64,000 nucleotides of DNA. It comes from Burkholderiales bacterium. Lineage in GTDB: Bacteria > Pseudomonadota > Gammaproteobacteria > Burkholderiales > Casimicrobiaceae. Under the pieces are notes generated by a model. It saw nothing but the letters and a program-made list of their open reading frames with translations. It was not told the DNA's origin and made no database searches. Positions within the stretch are counted from its first letter, which is position 1. Every line of letters begins with the position of its first letter. The DNA lies in contig JADYZP010000044.1 in the NCBI GenBank assembly GCA_020853025.1, positions 62,001-126,000 on the forward strand, given 5' to 3'. The translations under genes and the position numbers were made by a program. Shown here piece after piece: positions 7,788 through 17,056 of this stretch.

Positions 7788-9454
7788 TCGTCGCGGTAGC
7801 GCTGGCGATCGGCGCGTTCCTGGTCGTGTTCCTGGTCGTTCCGATCGCCAGCGTCGTCTACACCGCGTTCACCAGCGGCGACGGCGGCTTCACGCTGAGC
7901 CACGTCGTGACATTCTTCCAGATCTCGCTGATGCGCGAGTCGTTCTGGAACAGCCTGTACGTTGCCGGGATGTCGGTGCTTATCGCCTCGGCGATTGCAG
8001 TCCCGCTGGCCTACTTCACCGTGCGCTACCGCTTCCGCGGCGCGCTGCTCGTGCAGACGCTGGGCGTGCTGCCGCTGATCATGCCGCCGTTCGTCGGCGC
8101 GGTCGCCATGCAGCTGCTGTTCGGACGCTCCGGCTCGGTGAACCTGCTGCTGAACGATGCGTTCGGTTTCAGTATTCCGTTCATGGCGGGATTGAACGGC
8201 GTGATCTTCGTCGAGAGCCTGCACTACTTCCCGTTCATCCTCTTGAACCTCGCGGTGTCGCTGCGCAACATCGACGGCGCGATGGAAGAGTCGGCGCAGA
8301 ATCTTGGCACATCGGGATTCAGGCTCTTCCGCCGCATCGTGTTTCCGCTGGCGCTGCCCGGCTACGTGGCGGGCGCATCGCTGGTTTTCGTCAAGGTTTT
8401 CGACGATCTGGGCACGCCGCTGGTGCTCGGCGTCAGTAACATGCTGGCGCCGCAGGCGTTCCTGCGCATCACTTCGGTGGGACTCGAGGACCCGATCGGC
8501 TACGTGATCAGCGTGCTCATGATCGTCTTCTCGGTGGCCGCGCTGGGACTCGCGGCGCGCATTCTCAAGGGACGCGATTACGCGACGCTGCAGCGTGGCG
8601 GTACGTCGCTGCAGAAGCGCTCGCTGTCGCCGATGCAGACGGTGGCCGCATACGCCTGGATCGGCCTGGTGCTGCTGCTGGTGCTGTCGCCGCACATCGG
8701 CATCCTGCTCATATCGTTTACCAAGGTGTGGAGCTACAGCGTGCTGCCGGAAGGGATCACACTCGCGCACTACGCGACGGTGTTCGAGCAGTCGTCGCAC
8801 ATGATCACCAACACGCTGCTCTATTGCGGACTGGCGGCGCTGTTCAACGTCATCCTGGGCACGGCGATCGCCTACATCATCCTGCGCACCAAGCTGCCGG
8901 GCCGCCAGATGCTCGACTGGACGGCATCGGCTGCGCTGGCGGTTCCCGGCGTGGTGCTCGGCATCGGCTACCTGCGCACCTTCCGCGGCCTCGAACTGCC
9001 GTTCACCGACACCGCACTGACCGCGAGCTGGATTGCGCTGGTGCTGGCCTACACGGTGCGGCGACTGCCGTACGCGCTGCGCTCATGCATGGCCGCGCTG
9101 CAACAGATGCACGTTTCTTTGGAGGAAGCGGCTGAGAATCTCGGCGCGGCGAAGCTGCGCACCATACGCCGCATCGTCGTGCCGTTGATGGCGGGAGGCA
9201 TTCTCGCCGGCTTCGTCACCAGTTTCATCACTGCGGCGGTCGAATTGTCGGCCACCATCATGCTGTCGGCGTCGGCCAGCCAGGCACCGATGTCCTATGG
9301 CATCTACCTGTATTTGCAGAGCATCGCAGGGCGCGGGCCAGGTGCCGCACTCGGCGTGATCGCGGTCGTGATCGTCGGCCTGGGCACCTACGCATCGCAT
9401 CGGCTGCTGCAGGCGCAGTCGACGGCCGGCGAGCAACGATTGGTCAACACCTGA
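7784..9454 (+). CDS. Fe3+-type ABC transporter, fused permease
   Basis: A 556-residue inner-membrane permease of the FbpB type made of two homologous halves of about six helices each. Each half carries an EAA loop that contacts the ATPase: EESAQNLGTSGFRLFRRIV near residue 170 and EEAAENLGAAKLRTIRRIV near residue 445. The ATG overlaps the stop of the binding-protein gene (ATGA), and the ATPase gene follows 13 bp later, giving a complete importer operon. Confidence 0.9.
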   Translation: MIVAVALAIGAFLVVFLVVPIASVVYTAFTSGDGGFTLSHVVTFFQISLMRESFWNSLYVAGMSVLIASAIAVPLAYFTVRYRFRGALLVQTLGVLPLIMPPFVGAVAMQLLFGRSGSVNLLLNDAFGFSIPFMAGLNGVIFVESLHYFPFILLNLAVSLRNIDGAMEESAQNLGTSGFRLFRRIVFPLALPGYVAGASLVFVKVFDDLGTPLVLGVSNMLAPQAFLRITSVGLEDPIGYVISVLMIVFSVAALGLAARILKGRDYATLQRGGTSLQKRSLSPMQTVAAYAWIGLVLLLVLSPHIGILLISFTKVWSYSVLPEGITLAHYATVFEQSSHMITNTLLYCGLAALFNVILGTAIAYIILRTKLPGRQMLDWTASAALAVPGVVLGIGYLRTFRGLELPFTDTALTASWIALVLAYTVRRLPYALRSCMAALQQMHVSLEEAAENLGAAKLRTIRRIVVPLMAGGILAGFVTSFITAAVELSATIMLSASASQAPMSYGIYLYLQSIAGRGPGAALGVIAVVIVGLGTYASHRLLQAQSTAGEQRLVNT

Positions 9455-9467
9455 GCGGAGGCAGGCG

Positions 9468-10529
9468 ATGGCAAAGGTGAAGGTCGAGGCGCGCGGCATC
9501 GAGCTGTCCTACGGGAGCACGCGGGTGCTGCGCGACATCACGCTCACCGTCGAACCCGGCGAGTTCTTCGCGCTGCTCGGGCCCTCCGGTTCGGGCAAAT
9601 CGACGCTGCTGCGGCTGATCGCGGGCTTCGCGCAGCACCAGGCGGGGCAGCTGCTGATCGGCGGCAACGACGTCACCGGCATTGCGCCGTGGAAGCGCAA
9701 CGTCGGCATGGTGTTCCAGAATTACGCGCTGTGGCCGCACATGACGGTGGCGCGCAACGTCGCCTTCGGGCTCGAGGAGCGCAAGCTTCCGCGCGACGTG
9801 GTGCGCCAGCGCACCGATGCCGCGCTCGAGCTGGTGGGACTCACCGGCTACGAGTCGCGGCGACCCAACCAGCTCTCCGGCGGCCAGCAGCAACGCGTCG
9901 CGCTCGCGCGCACGCTCGCCATCGAGCCGCAGCTGCTGCTGCTCGACGAGCCGCTGTCGAACCTCGACGCCAAGCTGCGCGTGCAGATGCGCCAGGAATT
10001 GCTGCGGCTGCACCGGCGACTGTCGATTACGACCATCTTCGTCACGCACGACCAGGAAGAGGCGATGACCATCTGCGATCGCATTGCGGTCATGGACCAG
10101 GGGGTGATCCAGCAGATCGGGACGCCGATCGAGCTCTTCGACCACCCGGTGAATCGTTTTGTCGCGCAGTTCGTCGGTTCGTTGAACCTGTTCGAAGGCA
10201 ACTTGACCGCTGGCCGCTTCGCGTCACCGACACTCGGCGAATGCGAACTGCCGCCGTCGGTGGAACGCGCCGCCAGGTCCGACGTGCACCTCGCGTTTCG
10301 CCCGCATGTGGTGCGATTGAACGAAATTCCGGACAGCGATGGCTTGCGACTGGAAGGTCAGATTGCAGGTTCGGAGTTCATGGGTGAATTCGTGCGCTAC
10401 GAAATCCGTGTCCATCAGGCGATCGTCATCGCCGACCAGTCGCACGCACGCGGTGCGGACAGGATCGCCGACGGCACGCCGGTGCGGTTGAGCGTTCCGG
10501 CCGGAGAATTGCGGGTGATGGAGGCGTGA
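9468..10529 (+). CDS. Fe3+-type ABC transporter, ATPase
   Basis: A 353-residue ATP-binding subunit of the FbpC/PotA group, energising the importer encoded just upstream. It shows Walker A GPSGSGKST, the Q-loop region MVFQNYALWPHMTV, signature LSGGQQQR, Walker B LLLLDEPLSNLDAKLR and a switch histidine in FVTHDQEEA. Residues 240-353 form the TOBE-like regulatory part. A GCGGAGGC sequence precedes the ATG. It is the last gene of the operon. Confidence 0.92.
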   Translation: MAKVKVEARGIELSYGSTRVLRDITLTVEPGEFFALLGPSGSGKSTLLRLIAGFAQHQAGQLLIGGNDVTGIAPWKRNVGMVFQNYALWPHMTVARNVAFGLEERKLPRDVVRQRTDAALELVGLTGYESRRPNQLSGGQQQRVALARTLAIEPQLLLLDEPLSNLDAKLRVQMRQELLRLHRRLSITTIFVTHDQEEAMTICDRIAVMDQGVIQQIGTPIELFDHPVNRFVAQFVGSLNLFEGNLTAGRFASPTLGECELPPSVERAARSDVHLAFRPHVVRLNEIPDSDGLRLEGQIAGSEFMGEFVRYEIRVHQAIVIADQSHARGADRIADGTPVRLSVPAGELRVMEA

Positions 10530-10763
10530 GCGGGGTCCGGTGCGCTGACGCCGAGGAAGAGCCCGGTGATCGCGAGCGCCAGCATCGGGAACTGGAAATC
10601 GAGGACCGTCCCCGCCGCGGTGCTCTCATCAGACGAACGTATGCATGGCCGGCGCGGTCGACGCAGCCATCGCGTATCATATGACGCAACGCTGAAGACG
10701 CTTCGTTCGATTGCAGCCGTGAGTGGTAAAGCGGGCGGCGACGGCGCCCGAGGAGGATCAAGG

Positions 10764-11762
10764 ATGTACGCGCAACTGGTCGACACCGGCACGTCCAAGC
10801 TGCGCTCGCTGGCAGACATGTCGCCCGAGGAGCGCGCGTTCCAGCAGCGCATCGACGCCGACGTCAAGGTCGAGGCGAAGGACTGGATGCCCGACGCCTA
10901 CCGCCGTACGCTGGTGCGGCAGATCCAGCAGCACGCGCATTCCGAGATCGTCGGCATGCTGCCGGAAGGCAACTGGATCACTCGCGCGCCGACCTTGAAG
11001 CGCAAGGCGATCCTGATGGCCAAGGTCCAGGACGAGGGTGGACACGGCCTCTACCTCTACGCTGCCGCCGAAACGCTCGGCGTGTCGCGCGACCAGTTGA
11101 TCGACGACCTGCACGCCGGCCGTGTCAAGTACTCGTCGATCTTCAACTATCCGACGCTGACCTGGGCGGATGTCGGCGCCATCGGCTGGCTGGTCGACGG
11201 CGCCGCGATCATGAACCAGATTCCGCTCTGCCGCTGCTCGTACGGGCCGTATGCGCGAGCGATGGTGCGCATCTGCAAGGAGGAATCGTTCCACCAGCGG
11301 CAGGGCTACGACATCATGCTGGCGCTGTGCAACGGCACGACGGAGCAGAAGGCGTTGGCGCAGGACGCACTGAATCGCTGGTGGTGGCCATCGCTGATGA
11401 TGTTCGGACCACCCGACGCCGACAGCGTGCACAGCGCGCAATCGGCGCAGTGGAAGATCAAGCTCTTGTCCAACGACGAGTTGCGGCAGCGCTTTGTCGA
11501 CCAGACAGTGCCGCAGGCGGATCATCTGGGCATCACGATGCCCGACGCGGACCTCAAGTGGGACGCCGAGCGCGGCCACTATGACTTCGGCGCGATCGAC
11601 TGGAGCGAATTCCAGAATGTGTTGAAGGGCAACGGGCCGTGCAATCGCGAGCGGCTCGCGGCGCGCGTCAAGGCGTGGGACGATGGCGCCTGGGTGCGCG
11701 AGGCTGCAGTCGCGCACGCGGCAAAGCGCGCGAAGGATCGAGGAGACCGCCATGTCCACTGA
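10764..11762 (+). CDS. paaA: phenylacetyl-CoA 1,2-epoxidase subunit PaaA
   Basis: The catalytic, di-iron subunit of the PaaABCE epoxidase, which adds one oxygen atom to the aromatic ring of phenylacetyl-CoA. The 332-residue protein is a ferritin-like helical bundle with ligand-type motifs [22 protein letters not shown] and [11 protein letters not shown]. The start at 10764 is set by AGGAGG a few bases upstream and by the conserved N-terminus; the 66 in-frame codons before it are low-complexity and lie in intergenic sequence. It opens a ten-gene operon; no paaR or paaX regulator is adjacent. Confidence 0.97.
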   Translation: MYAQLVDTGTSKLRSLADMSPEERAFQQRIDADVKVEAKDWMPDAYRRTLVRQIQQHAHSEIVGMLPEGNWITRAPTLKRKAILMAKVQDEGGHGLYLYAAAETLGVSRDQLIDDLHAGRVKYSSIFNYPTLTWADVGAIGWLVDGAAIMNQIPLCRCSYGPYARAMVRICKEESFHQRQGYDIMLALCNGTTEQKALAQDALNRWWWPSLMMFGPPDADSVHSAQSAQWKIKLLSNDELRQRFVDQTVPQADHLGITMPDADLKWDAERGHYDFGAIDWSEFQNVLKGNGPCNRERLAARVKAWDDGAWVREAAVAHAAKRAKDRGDRHVH

Positions 11763-12036
11763 ATGGCCGCTGTGGGAGGTCTTCATCAGGTCGCAGCACG
11801 GGCTGGCACACAAGCACGTCGGCAGCCTGCACGCGAGCGACGCCGAAATGGCGGTGAAGAACGCGCGCGACGTCTACACCCGGCGCAGCGAGGGTGTGTC
11901 GATCTGGGTCGCGCGCTCCAGCGACATCACCGCATCGTCTCCAGGCGATCGCGAGGCTCTGTTCGAGCCGGCCAATACCAAGGTTTATCGGCATCCAACG
12001 TTCTATCCGATGCCCGATGGGGTGAAACATCTTTGA
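11752..12036 (+). CDS. paaB: phenylacetyl-CoA epoxidase subunit PaaB
   Basis: A 94-residue subunit of the epoxidase complex, of typical length, beginning [14 protein letters not shown] and containing the conserved [20 protein letters not shown] stretch. In related systems PaaB bridges PaaAC units. The ATG lies inside the end of paaA (11-bp overlap), preceded by GAGGAGACC, so translation is probably coupled. Confidence 0.96.
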   Translation: MSTEWPLWEVFIRSQHGLAHKHVGSLHASDAEMAVKNARDVYTRRSEGVSIWVARSSDITASSPGDREALFEPANTKVYRHPTFYPMPDGVKHL

Positions 12037-12041
12037 AGACA

Positions 12042-12851
12042 ATGGCGGACGCGGTTCCTCCCGTTGCCATGACCGGCGACGACGCGCTCCTCGACTACCT
12101 GCTGCGCCTTGGCGACAGCGACGTCGTGCTCGCGCAACGCCTCGGCGAATGGGTCGGGCACGGTCCGGTGCTGGAAGAGGATATCGCTCTGACCAACGTC
12201 GGATTGGACCTCCTCGGCCAGGGCCGGATGTGGCTCACCTACGCGGGCGAAGTCGAGGCGCGCAGCTGCGGCCGCGGTCGCAGCGAGGACCAGCTCGCGT
12301 TTCTGCGCGACGGCGGTGCCTACCGCAACCTGCAGCTGGTCGAGTTGCCCAACGGCGATTTCGCGGCGACGATGGTGCGGCAGTTCTACTTCGATCACAT
12401 GCATCTGTCGCTGCTGCGCGCGCTGACCGGCTCGGCCGACGCGCGGGTGGCAGAAATCGCGGCGAAGGCGGTCAAGGAAGTCGCCTACCACGTCGAGCGC
12501 AGCGACGACTGGGTGATCCGGCTGGGCGATGGGACTTCTGAATCGCATATGCGCATGCAGCAGGCGGTGGATCGGCTGTGGCCTTATACCGGCGAGATGT
12601 TTGCCGTCGACGCCATCGAGTCGGCGCTGATCGAGACCGGGATTGCCGCCGATGCCAGCGCGCTGCGTGAACCGTGGCTTGCCGCCATCGATGCGGTTCT
12701 CGCCGAGGCGACGCTGACGCCGCCGACGGGCGAATGGATGCAAGGCGCGCACGGTCGCGGCGGCAAGCAGGGCATCCATACCGAGCACCTGGGCCACCTG
12801 CTGGCCGAGCTGCAATTCCTGCAACGCGCCTATCCCGGCGCGCAGTGGTAG
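12042..12851 (+). CDS. paaC: phenylacetyl-CoA epoxidase structural subunit PaaC
   Basis: A 269-residue ferritin-like protein that forms the stable heterodimer with PaaA but is catalytically inactive in characterised homologues. Recognisable stretches are DNALLxYLLRLGD-like at the N-terminus, FLRDGGAYRNLQLVELPNGDF, and KEVAYHVERSDDWVIRLGDGT. The ATG at 12042, 5 bp after paaB, gives the usual length; a second in-frame ATG lies 27 bp later. Confidence 0.95.
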   Translation: MADAVPPVAMTGDDALLDYLLRLGDSDVVLAQRLGEWVGHGPVLEEDIALTNVGLDLLGQGRMWLTYAGEVEARSCGRGRSEDQLAFLRDGGAYRNLQLVELPNGDFAATMVRQFYFDHMHLSLLRALTGSADARVAEIAAKAVKEVAYHVERSDDWVIRLGDGTSESHMRMQQAVDRLWPYTGEMFAVDAIESALIETGIAADASALREPWLAAIDAVLAEATLTPPTGEWMQGAHGRGGKQGIHTEHLGHLLAELQFLQRAYPGAQW

Positions 12852-12853
12852 CG

Positions 12854-13414
12854 ATGGTGTCGACGGACCAGCACGCGGAACAGCGGGCACTGGTCGACGC
12901 CACCTACGATGAGCGGGCAATAGTCGCGCTGGCTTGGGAAGCGCTGGGCACGGTGCCGGATCCCGAAGTACCGGTAATTTCGATCGTCGAACTCGGCATC
13001 GTCCGCGGCGTGGCCTTCGACGGCGGCCGCCTGCGCGTCGAGGTGACGCCGACGTATTCCGGCTGTCCCGCCACCGAGTTGATCGAAACGATGATCCGCG
13101 AGCGGCTGGCGGCGAGCGGCCTGCGGGACGTCGACCTGGTGCGGCGGCTGTCACCGTCGTGGACCACCGACTGGCTGGCGCCGGAAGGCAAGGCCAAGCT
13201 CGTCGCTTTCGGCATCGCGCCGCCGCATCGGGTAGAGAACCGTATCGACGTCGCCGGCATCGGTCCGCTGCGTCGCACCGACGCCGTCGTGCCGTGCCCG
13301 CGCTGCGCGTCGCCACGGACACGGCTGCTGTCGCAGTTCGGCTCGACGGCGTGCAAGGCGCAATACCGCTGCGAAGACTGCCGCGAGCCTTTCGACTACT
13401 TCAAGCCGCATTGA
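12854..13414 (+). CDS. paaD: PaaD, maturation factor of the epoxidase
   Basis: A 186-residue DUF59/MIP18-type protein thought to help assemble the iron-sulfur centre of PaaE or the di-iron site. The N-terminal part has the DUF59 pattern DPEVPVISIVELGIVRGV and PTYSGCPATELIE, with the conserved Cys. The C-terminus carries a zinc-ribbon-like CPRC...C...CEDC arrangement, as in other PaaD proteins. The ATG is 2 bp after the paaC stop. Confidence 0.94.
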   Translation: MVSTDQHAEQRALVDATYDERAIVALAWEALGTVPDPEVPVISIVELGIVRGVAFDGGRLRVEVTPTYSGCPATELIETMIRERLAASGLRDVDLVRRLSPSWTTDWLAPEGKAKLVAFGIAPPHRVENRIDVAGIGPLRRTDAVVPCPRCASPRTRLLSQFGSTACKAQYRCEDCREPFDYFKPH

Positions 13415-13416
13415 CG

Positions 13417-14487
13417 ATGGGCAGGTTCCACCCGCTGTCCATAGCCCGCATCGACCGCGAGACGCGCGATGCGGTCTCCATCACCTTCGCGGTCCCGGAA
13501 ACGCTACGGGAACAGTTCCGCTTTACGCAGGGCCAGCACCTGACGCTGCGCGCCAGCGTCGGCGGCGCCGACCTGCGGCGCTCGTACTCGATCTGCTCGG
13601 CCGTGCAGGACGACGCGTTGAGGATCGCCATCAAGAAGGATCCAATGGGCGCCTTCTCGACTTGGGCCAATGCGACGCTGAGGGTTGGCGACGTCATCGA
13701 CGTCATGCCGCCGCTCGGCCACTTCAACGTGGCACTCGACGCGAAGCTGGCGCGGCATTATCTGGGCTTCGCTGCCGGCAGCGGCATCACGCCGCTGCTG
13801 TCGATCGTGAAGACGTCGCTCGCCGCCGAGCCGTCCTGCCGATTCACGCTCGTCTACGGCAACCGCTCGTCGGCGACCGTGATGTTCAGGGAGGAGCTGG
13901 CGGCGCTGAAGGACATGTATCTGGAGCGCTTCAATCTCGTCCACGTGCTGTCGCGCGAGGCGCAGGACATCGAATTGATGCACGGCCGCATCGACCGCGC
14001 CAAGGCCGATGCGCTGCTGGCGCAGTGGGTGCCGCTCACACAGATCGATACGGCCTTTGTCTGCGGGCCGCAGCCGATGATGGACGCCGTCGTCGCGGCG
14101 CTGGCCGCCCGCGGCGTTGCCGAGGCGAAGGTCAAGGTCGAGCGCTTTGCCGCCAGCATTCCGAAGCACATGCACGTCGCTGCTGCGCCACGCGAACCGG
14201 GTCACGCCGAATGCGAGGTTAGCGTGACCATCGACGGCGCCACGCGCAGTTTCGTCGTCGCGACGTCGAAAGAGAACATCGTCGAAGCGGGCCTGCGCAA
14301 TGGCATCGAATTGCCGTATTCGTGCCGCGGTGGCGTGTGCGCGACCTGCCGCTGTCGGCTGACGGCAGGCGAGGTCGACATGGACGTCAATTTCGCGCTC
14401 GAGGACTACGAACTCGCGCGCGGGTACATCCTGGCGTGCCAGAGTTATCCGGTCACCGACCGGGTGGCCGTCACTTTCGACGACTGA
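13417..14487 (+). CDS. paaE: phenylacetyl-CoA epoxidase reductase PaaE
   Basis: The 356-residue reductase that passes electrons from NADPH to PaaA. It joins a ferredoxin-NADP reductase module (flavin motif RRSYSIC, nucleotide motif GSGITPLLSI, C-terminal CGPQPMMDAV) to a plant-type [2Fe-2S] ferredoxin (SCRGGVCATCRC and a later Cys in LACQSYP). The ATG lies 2 bp after the paaD stop, which places paaABCDE in one tightly packed unit. Confidence 0.96.
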   Translation: MGRFHPLSIARIDRETRDAVSITFAVPETLREQFRFTQGQHLTLRASVGGADLRRSYSICSAVQDDALRIAIKKDPMGAFSTWANATLRVGDVIDVMPPLGHFNVALDAKLARHYLGFAAGSGITPLLSIVKTSLAAEPSCRFTLVYGNRSSATVMFREELAALKDMYLERFNLVHVLSREAQDIELMHGRIDRAKADALLAQWVPLTQIDTAFVCGPQPMMDAVVAALAARGVAEAKVKVERFAASIPKHMHVAAAPREPGHAECEVSVTIDGATRSFVVATSKENIVEAGLRNGIELPYSCRGGVCATCRCRLTAGEVDMDVNFALEDYELARGYILACQSYPVTDRVAVTFDD

Positions 14488-14552
14488 AGCCGCCGCTTTT
14501 TCCCGGTACCATTGCACGCCAAGACTTGCCCAAGCCCAACGAGGAGTCCCCC

Positions 14553-16217
14553 GTGTCGCATTTGCTGTTCGAACGCCATGCCGCAACGCTGGAACGCGCG
14601 GTGCAGGCCATCCATGAACGCGTGTACTGGAGCGCTTATCCTGAGTCGGCCAGCCCGAAGAACTACGGCGAGGGCGCGGCCGAAGCCGGCCGTGCGGCTT
14701 TCGACGCACTGCTCGGCAAGCGTTTTCCGCTGACGCAGCCGGCGACCGTGGGCGACGTGGGCGGCGAATGCTCGCCGTTCGGTCCGACGCTGGGGGTGAC
14801 CTATCCGAAGCCCGACATCGATGGCCTCTTCGCCGCCGTCGCGCGCGCGCAGGAATCGTGGAAGAAGCTGCCGCCGCAAGCCTGGGCCGGCGTCTGCGTG
14901 GAAATACTCGCCCGGATCAACAAGGCGAGCTTCGAGATCGCTCATGCGGTCATGCACACGACCGGCCAGGCGTTCATGATGGCGTTCCAGGCCGGCGGGC
15001 CGCACGCGCAGGACCGCGGCCTCGAGGCGGTAGCCTACGCCTGGGACGAGTTGTGCCGCATTCCCCCCCAGGCGCTGTGGGAGAAGCCGCAGGGCAAGGG
15101 CGAGCCGATACGGATGGAAAAGAACTTCCGCGTCGTCCCGCGCGGCATCGGGCTGGTCATCGGCTGCTGCACGTTCCCGACGTGGAACGCCTATCCCGGC
15201 CTGTTCGCGAGCCTGGCCACCGGCAACGCGGTGATCGTCAAGCCGCACCCGGCGGCGATCCTGCCGCTGGCGATCACCGTCAAGATCGCGCGCGAGGTGC
15301 TGGCCGAGGCTGGCGCCGACCCGAATGTGGTGACGCTGTTCGCACACGAAGCCGGGGGCACCGTCGCGCAGGATCTGGCGCTGCGGCCGGAAGTGCGCAT
15401 CATCGACTTCACCGGCAGCATCGCCAACGGCCGCTGGCTCGAAGAGCACGCAAGACAGGCGCAGGTCTACACGGAAAAGGCCGGCGTCAACCAGATCGTC
15501 ATCGATGGCGCTGCGGACTTCAAGGCGGTCGCGCGCAACATCGCGTTCTCGCTTTCGCTCTACACCGGGCAGATGTGCACGGCGCCGCAGAACATCTACG
15601 TGCCGTCTGCCGGCATCGGCACCGCCGACGGCCACCTTTCCTTCGAAGAGGTCGCCGAAGGCATTGCCGACGGCGTACGGCGGTTGCTCGCCGACCCTGC
15701 GCGCGCGGTCGAGGTGCTCGGCGCCGTCCAGAATGACGGCATACTGCGGCGGCTCGAGGGCGCCCGCTCGCTGGGCACGCTGCTGCTCGACACGCAGGCG
15801 ATCACGCATCCTGCGTTTCCCGACGCGACCATCCGCACGCCGTTGCTGGTCAAGCTCGACGTCGGTGACCGCGCCACCTACCTGAACGAGTGGTTTGGCC
15901 CGATCGCCTTCGTGATCGCCACGGCGAGCACGCAGGAAAGCCTGGCCATCGTGCGTGACACCGTGCGCGGACACGGCGCGCTGACGCTGTCGGTCTACGC
16001 GACCGACAGCGCGGTCATCGAGCGCGCAATCGAAGTGGCCGAGGACGTTGGCGTCGCGCTGTCGATCAATCTGACCGGCGGCGTCTTCGTCAACCAGTCG
16101 GCAGCGTTCTCCGACTTCCACGGCACGGGCGCCAACCCGGCGGCGAATGCAACGTTGACCGACGCCGCCTATGTCGCCAACCGCTTTCGCGTGGTTCAGC
16201 ATCGCCGGCACGTCTGA
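14553..16217 (+). CDS. paaN: PaaN-type aldehyde dehydrogenase of phenylacetate degradation
   Basis: A 554-residue aldehyde dehydrogenase of the PaaN group known from Azoarcus and Burkholderia. It probably oxidises the semialdehyde-CoA formed after ring opening. Unlike E. coli PaaZ it has no C-terminal MaoC hydratase domain, so the oxepin ring-opening enzyme must be elsewhere. The nucleophile region is YTGQMCTAPQNIYV, and TGSIANGRWLEEHA matches the NAD-binding part. The start is GTG, chosen because GAGGAG lies 8 bases upstream and no in-frame ATG occurs near the N-terminus. Confidence 0.9.
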   Translation: MSHLLFERHAATLERAVQAIHERVYWSAYPESASPKNYGEGAAEAGRAAFDALLGKRFPLTQPATVGDVGGECSPFGPTLGVTYPKPDIDGLFAAVARAQESWKKLPPQAWAGVCVEILARINKASFEIAHAVMHTTGQAFMMAFQAGGPHAQDRGLEAVAYAWDELCRIPPQALWEKPQGKGEPIRMEKNFRVVPRGIGLVIGCCTFPTWNAYPGLFASLATGNAVIVKPHPAAILPLAITVKIAREVLAEAGADPNVVTLFAHEAGGTVAQDLALRPEVRIIDFTGSIANGRWLEEHARQAQVYTEKAGVNQIVIDGAADFKAVARNIAFSLSLYTGQMCTAPQNIYVPSAGIGTADGHLSFEEVAEGIADGVRRLLADPARAVEVLGAVQNDGILRRLEGARSLGTLLLDTQAITHPAFPDATIRTPLLVKLDVGDRATYLNEWFGPIAFVIATASTQESLAIVRDTVRGHGALTLSVYATDSAVIERAIEVAEDVGVALSINLTGGVFVNQSAAFSDFHGTGANPAANATLTDAAYVANRFRVVQHRRHV

Positions 16218-16258
16218 AGCCGGATCACCTTCGTTTTCAACACTTCTTTCGAGTCGCG

Positions 16259-17056
16259 ATGCGCTACGAATCGATCGTCTACGACTGCGCCGGCGGCATC
16301 GCGCGCATCACGCTCAACCGTCCCGACCGGCTGAACAGCTTCACCGCGGCGATGCACGGCGAATTGCGCGACGCGCTGGCTCGGGTGGCCGCGGACCCGA
16401 CGGCGCGCGTGCTGCTGCTGAGCGGAGCGGGGCGCGGTTTCTGCGCCGGGCAGGACCTGGCCGACCGCGCGGTGGCGCCGGGTACCGAACCGGTCGACCT
16501 GGGCCTGTCGATCGAAACGCACTACCGGCCGCTGGTGCTCGCGCTGCGCGGCCTGCCGCTGCCGGTCGTGTGCGCGGTCAATGGCGTAGCTGCAGGCGCC
16601 GGCGCCAACATCGCACTCGCCTGCGACATCGTGATCGCAGCGAAGTCCGCGAGCTTCATCCAGGCTTTCTGCCGGATCGGGCTGGTGCCGGATTCAGGCG
16701 GCACCTACTTCCTGCCGCGCCTGGTCGGCAGCGCGCGTGCGCTGGGTCTCGCGCTGCTCGGCGACAAGCTGCCGGCGCAGCAGGCCGCCGACTGGGGCCT
16801 GATCTGGCAATGCGTCGACGATGCGGCGCTGACTCGGACCGTCGATGCGTTGCTCGAGCAACTCGCCCAGGCGCCGACGCGTGGACTCGCCGCGATCAAG
16901 CGCGCGCTGCACGCTTCGGCCGATGCGACGCTCGAGTCGCAGCTCGACCTCGAACGCGACCTGCAGCGCGAACTCGGCCGCAGCGCCGACTACCAGGAAG
17001 GTGTCGCCGCATTCATCGCCAAGCGGCCACCGAACTTTACAGGCCACCCAGGATGA
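16259..17056 (+). CDS. paaG: PaaG, ring-1,2-epoxyphenylacetyl-CoA isomerase
   Basis: A 265-residue crotonase-fold enzyme that converts the epoxide to the seven-membered oxepin-CoA. The crotonase pattern is clear: LNRPDRLNSF, GRGFCAGQDL for the CoA-binding oxyanion hole, NGVAAGAGANIALACD, and GLVPDSGGTYFLPRLVG, which is typical of PaaG rather than PaaF. Its stop overlaps the next ATG by 4 bp. Confidence 0.93.
   Translation: MRYESIVYDCAGGIARITLNRPDRLNSFTAAMHGELRDALARVAADPTARVLLLSGAGRGFCAGQDLADRAVAPGTEPVDLGLSIETHYRPLVLALRGLPLPVVCAVNGVAAGAGANIALACDIVIAAKSASFIQAFCRIGLVPDSGGTYFLPRLVGSARALGLALLGDKLPAQQAADWGLIWQCVDDAALTRTVDALLEQLAQAPTRGLAAIKRALHASADATLESQLDLERDLQRELGRSADYQEGVAAFIAKRPPNFTGHPG

Noticed and set aside
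10415-10867. Minus-strand frame with a hydrophobic stretch in the gap before paaA
   Set aside because: The stretch [19 protein letters not shown] looks like a membrane segment, but the frame overlaps two real genes, has no ribosome-binding site and no recognisable family. It may be a remnant, but I cannot support it.
14445-16211. Minus-strand frame of 588 codons across paaN
   Set aside because: Shadow of paaN; Arg/Asp/His-rich and without any family motif.
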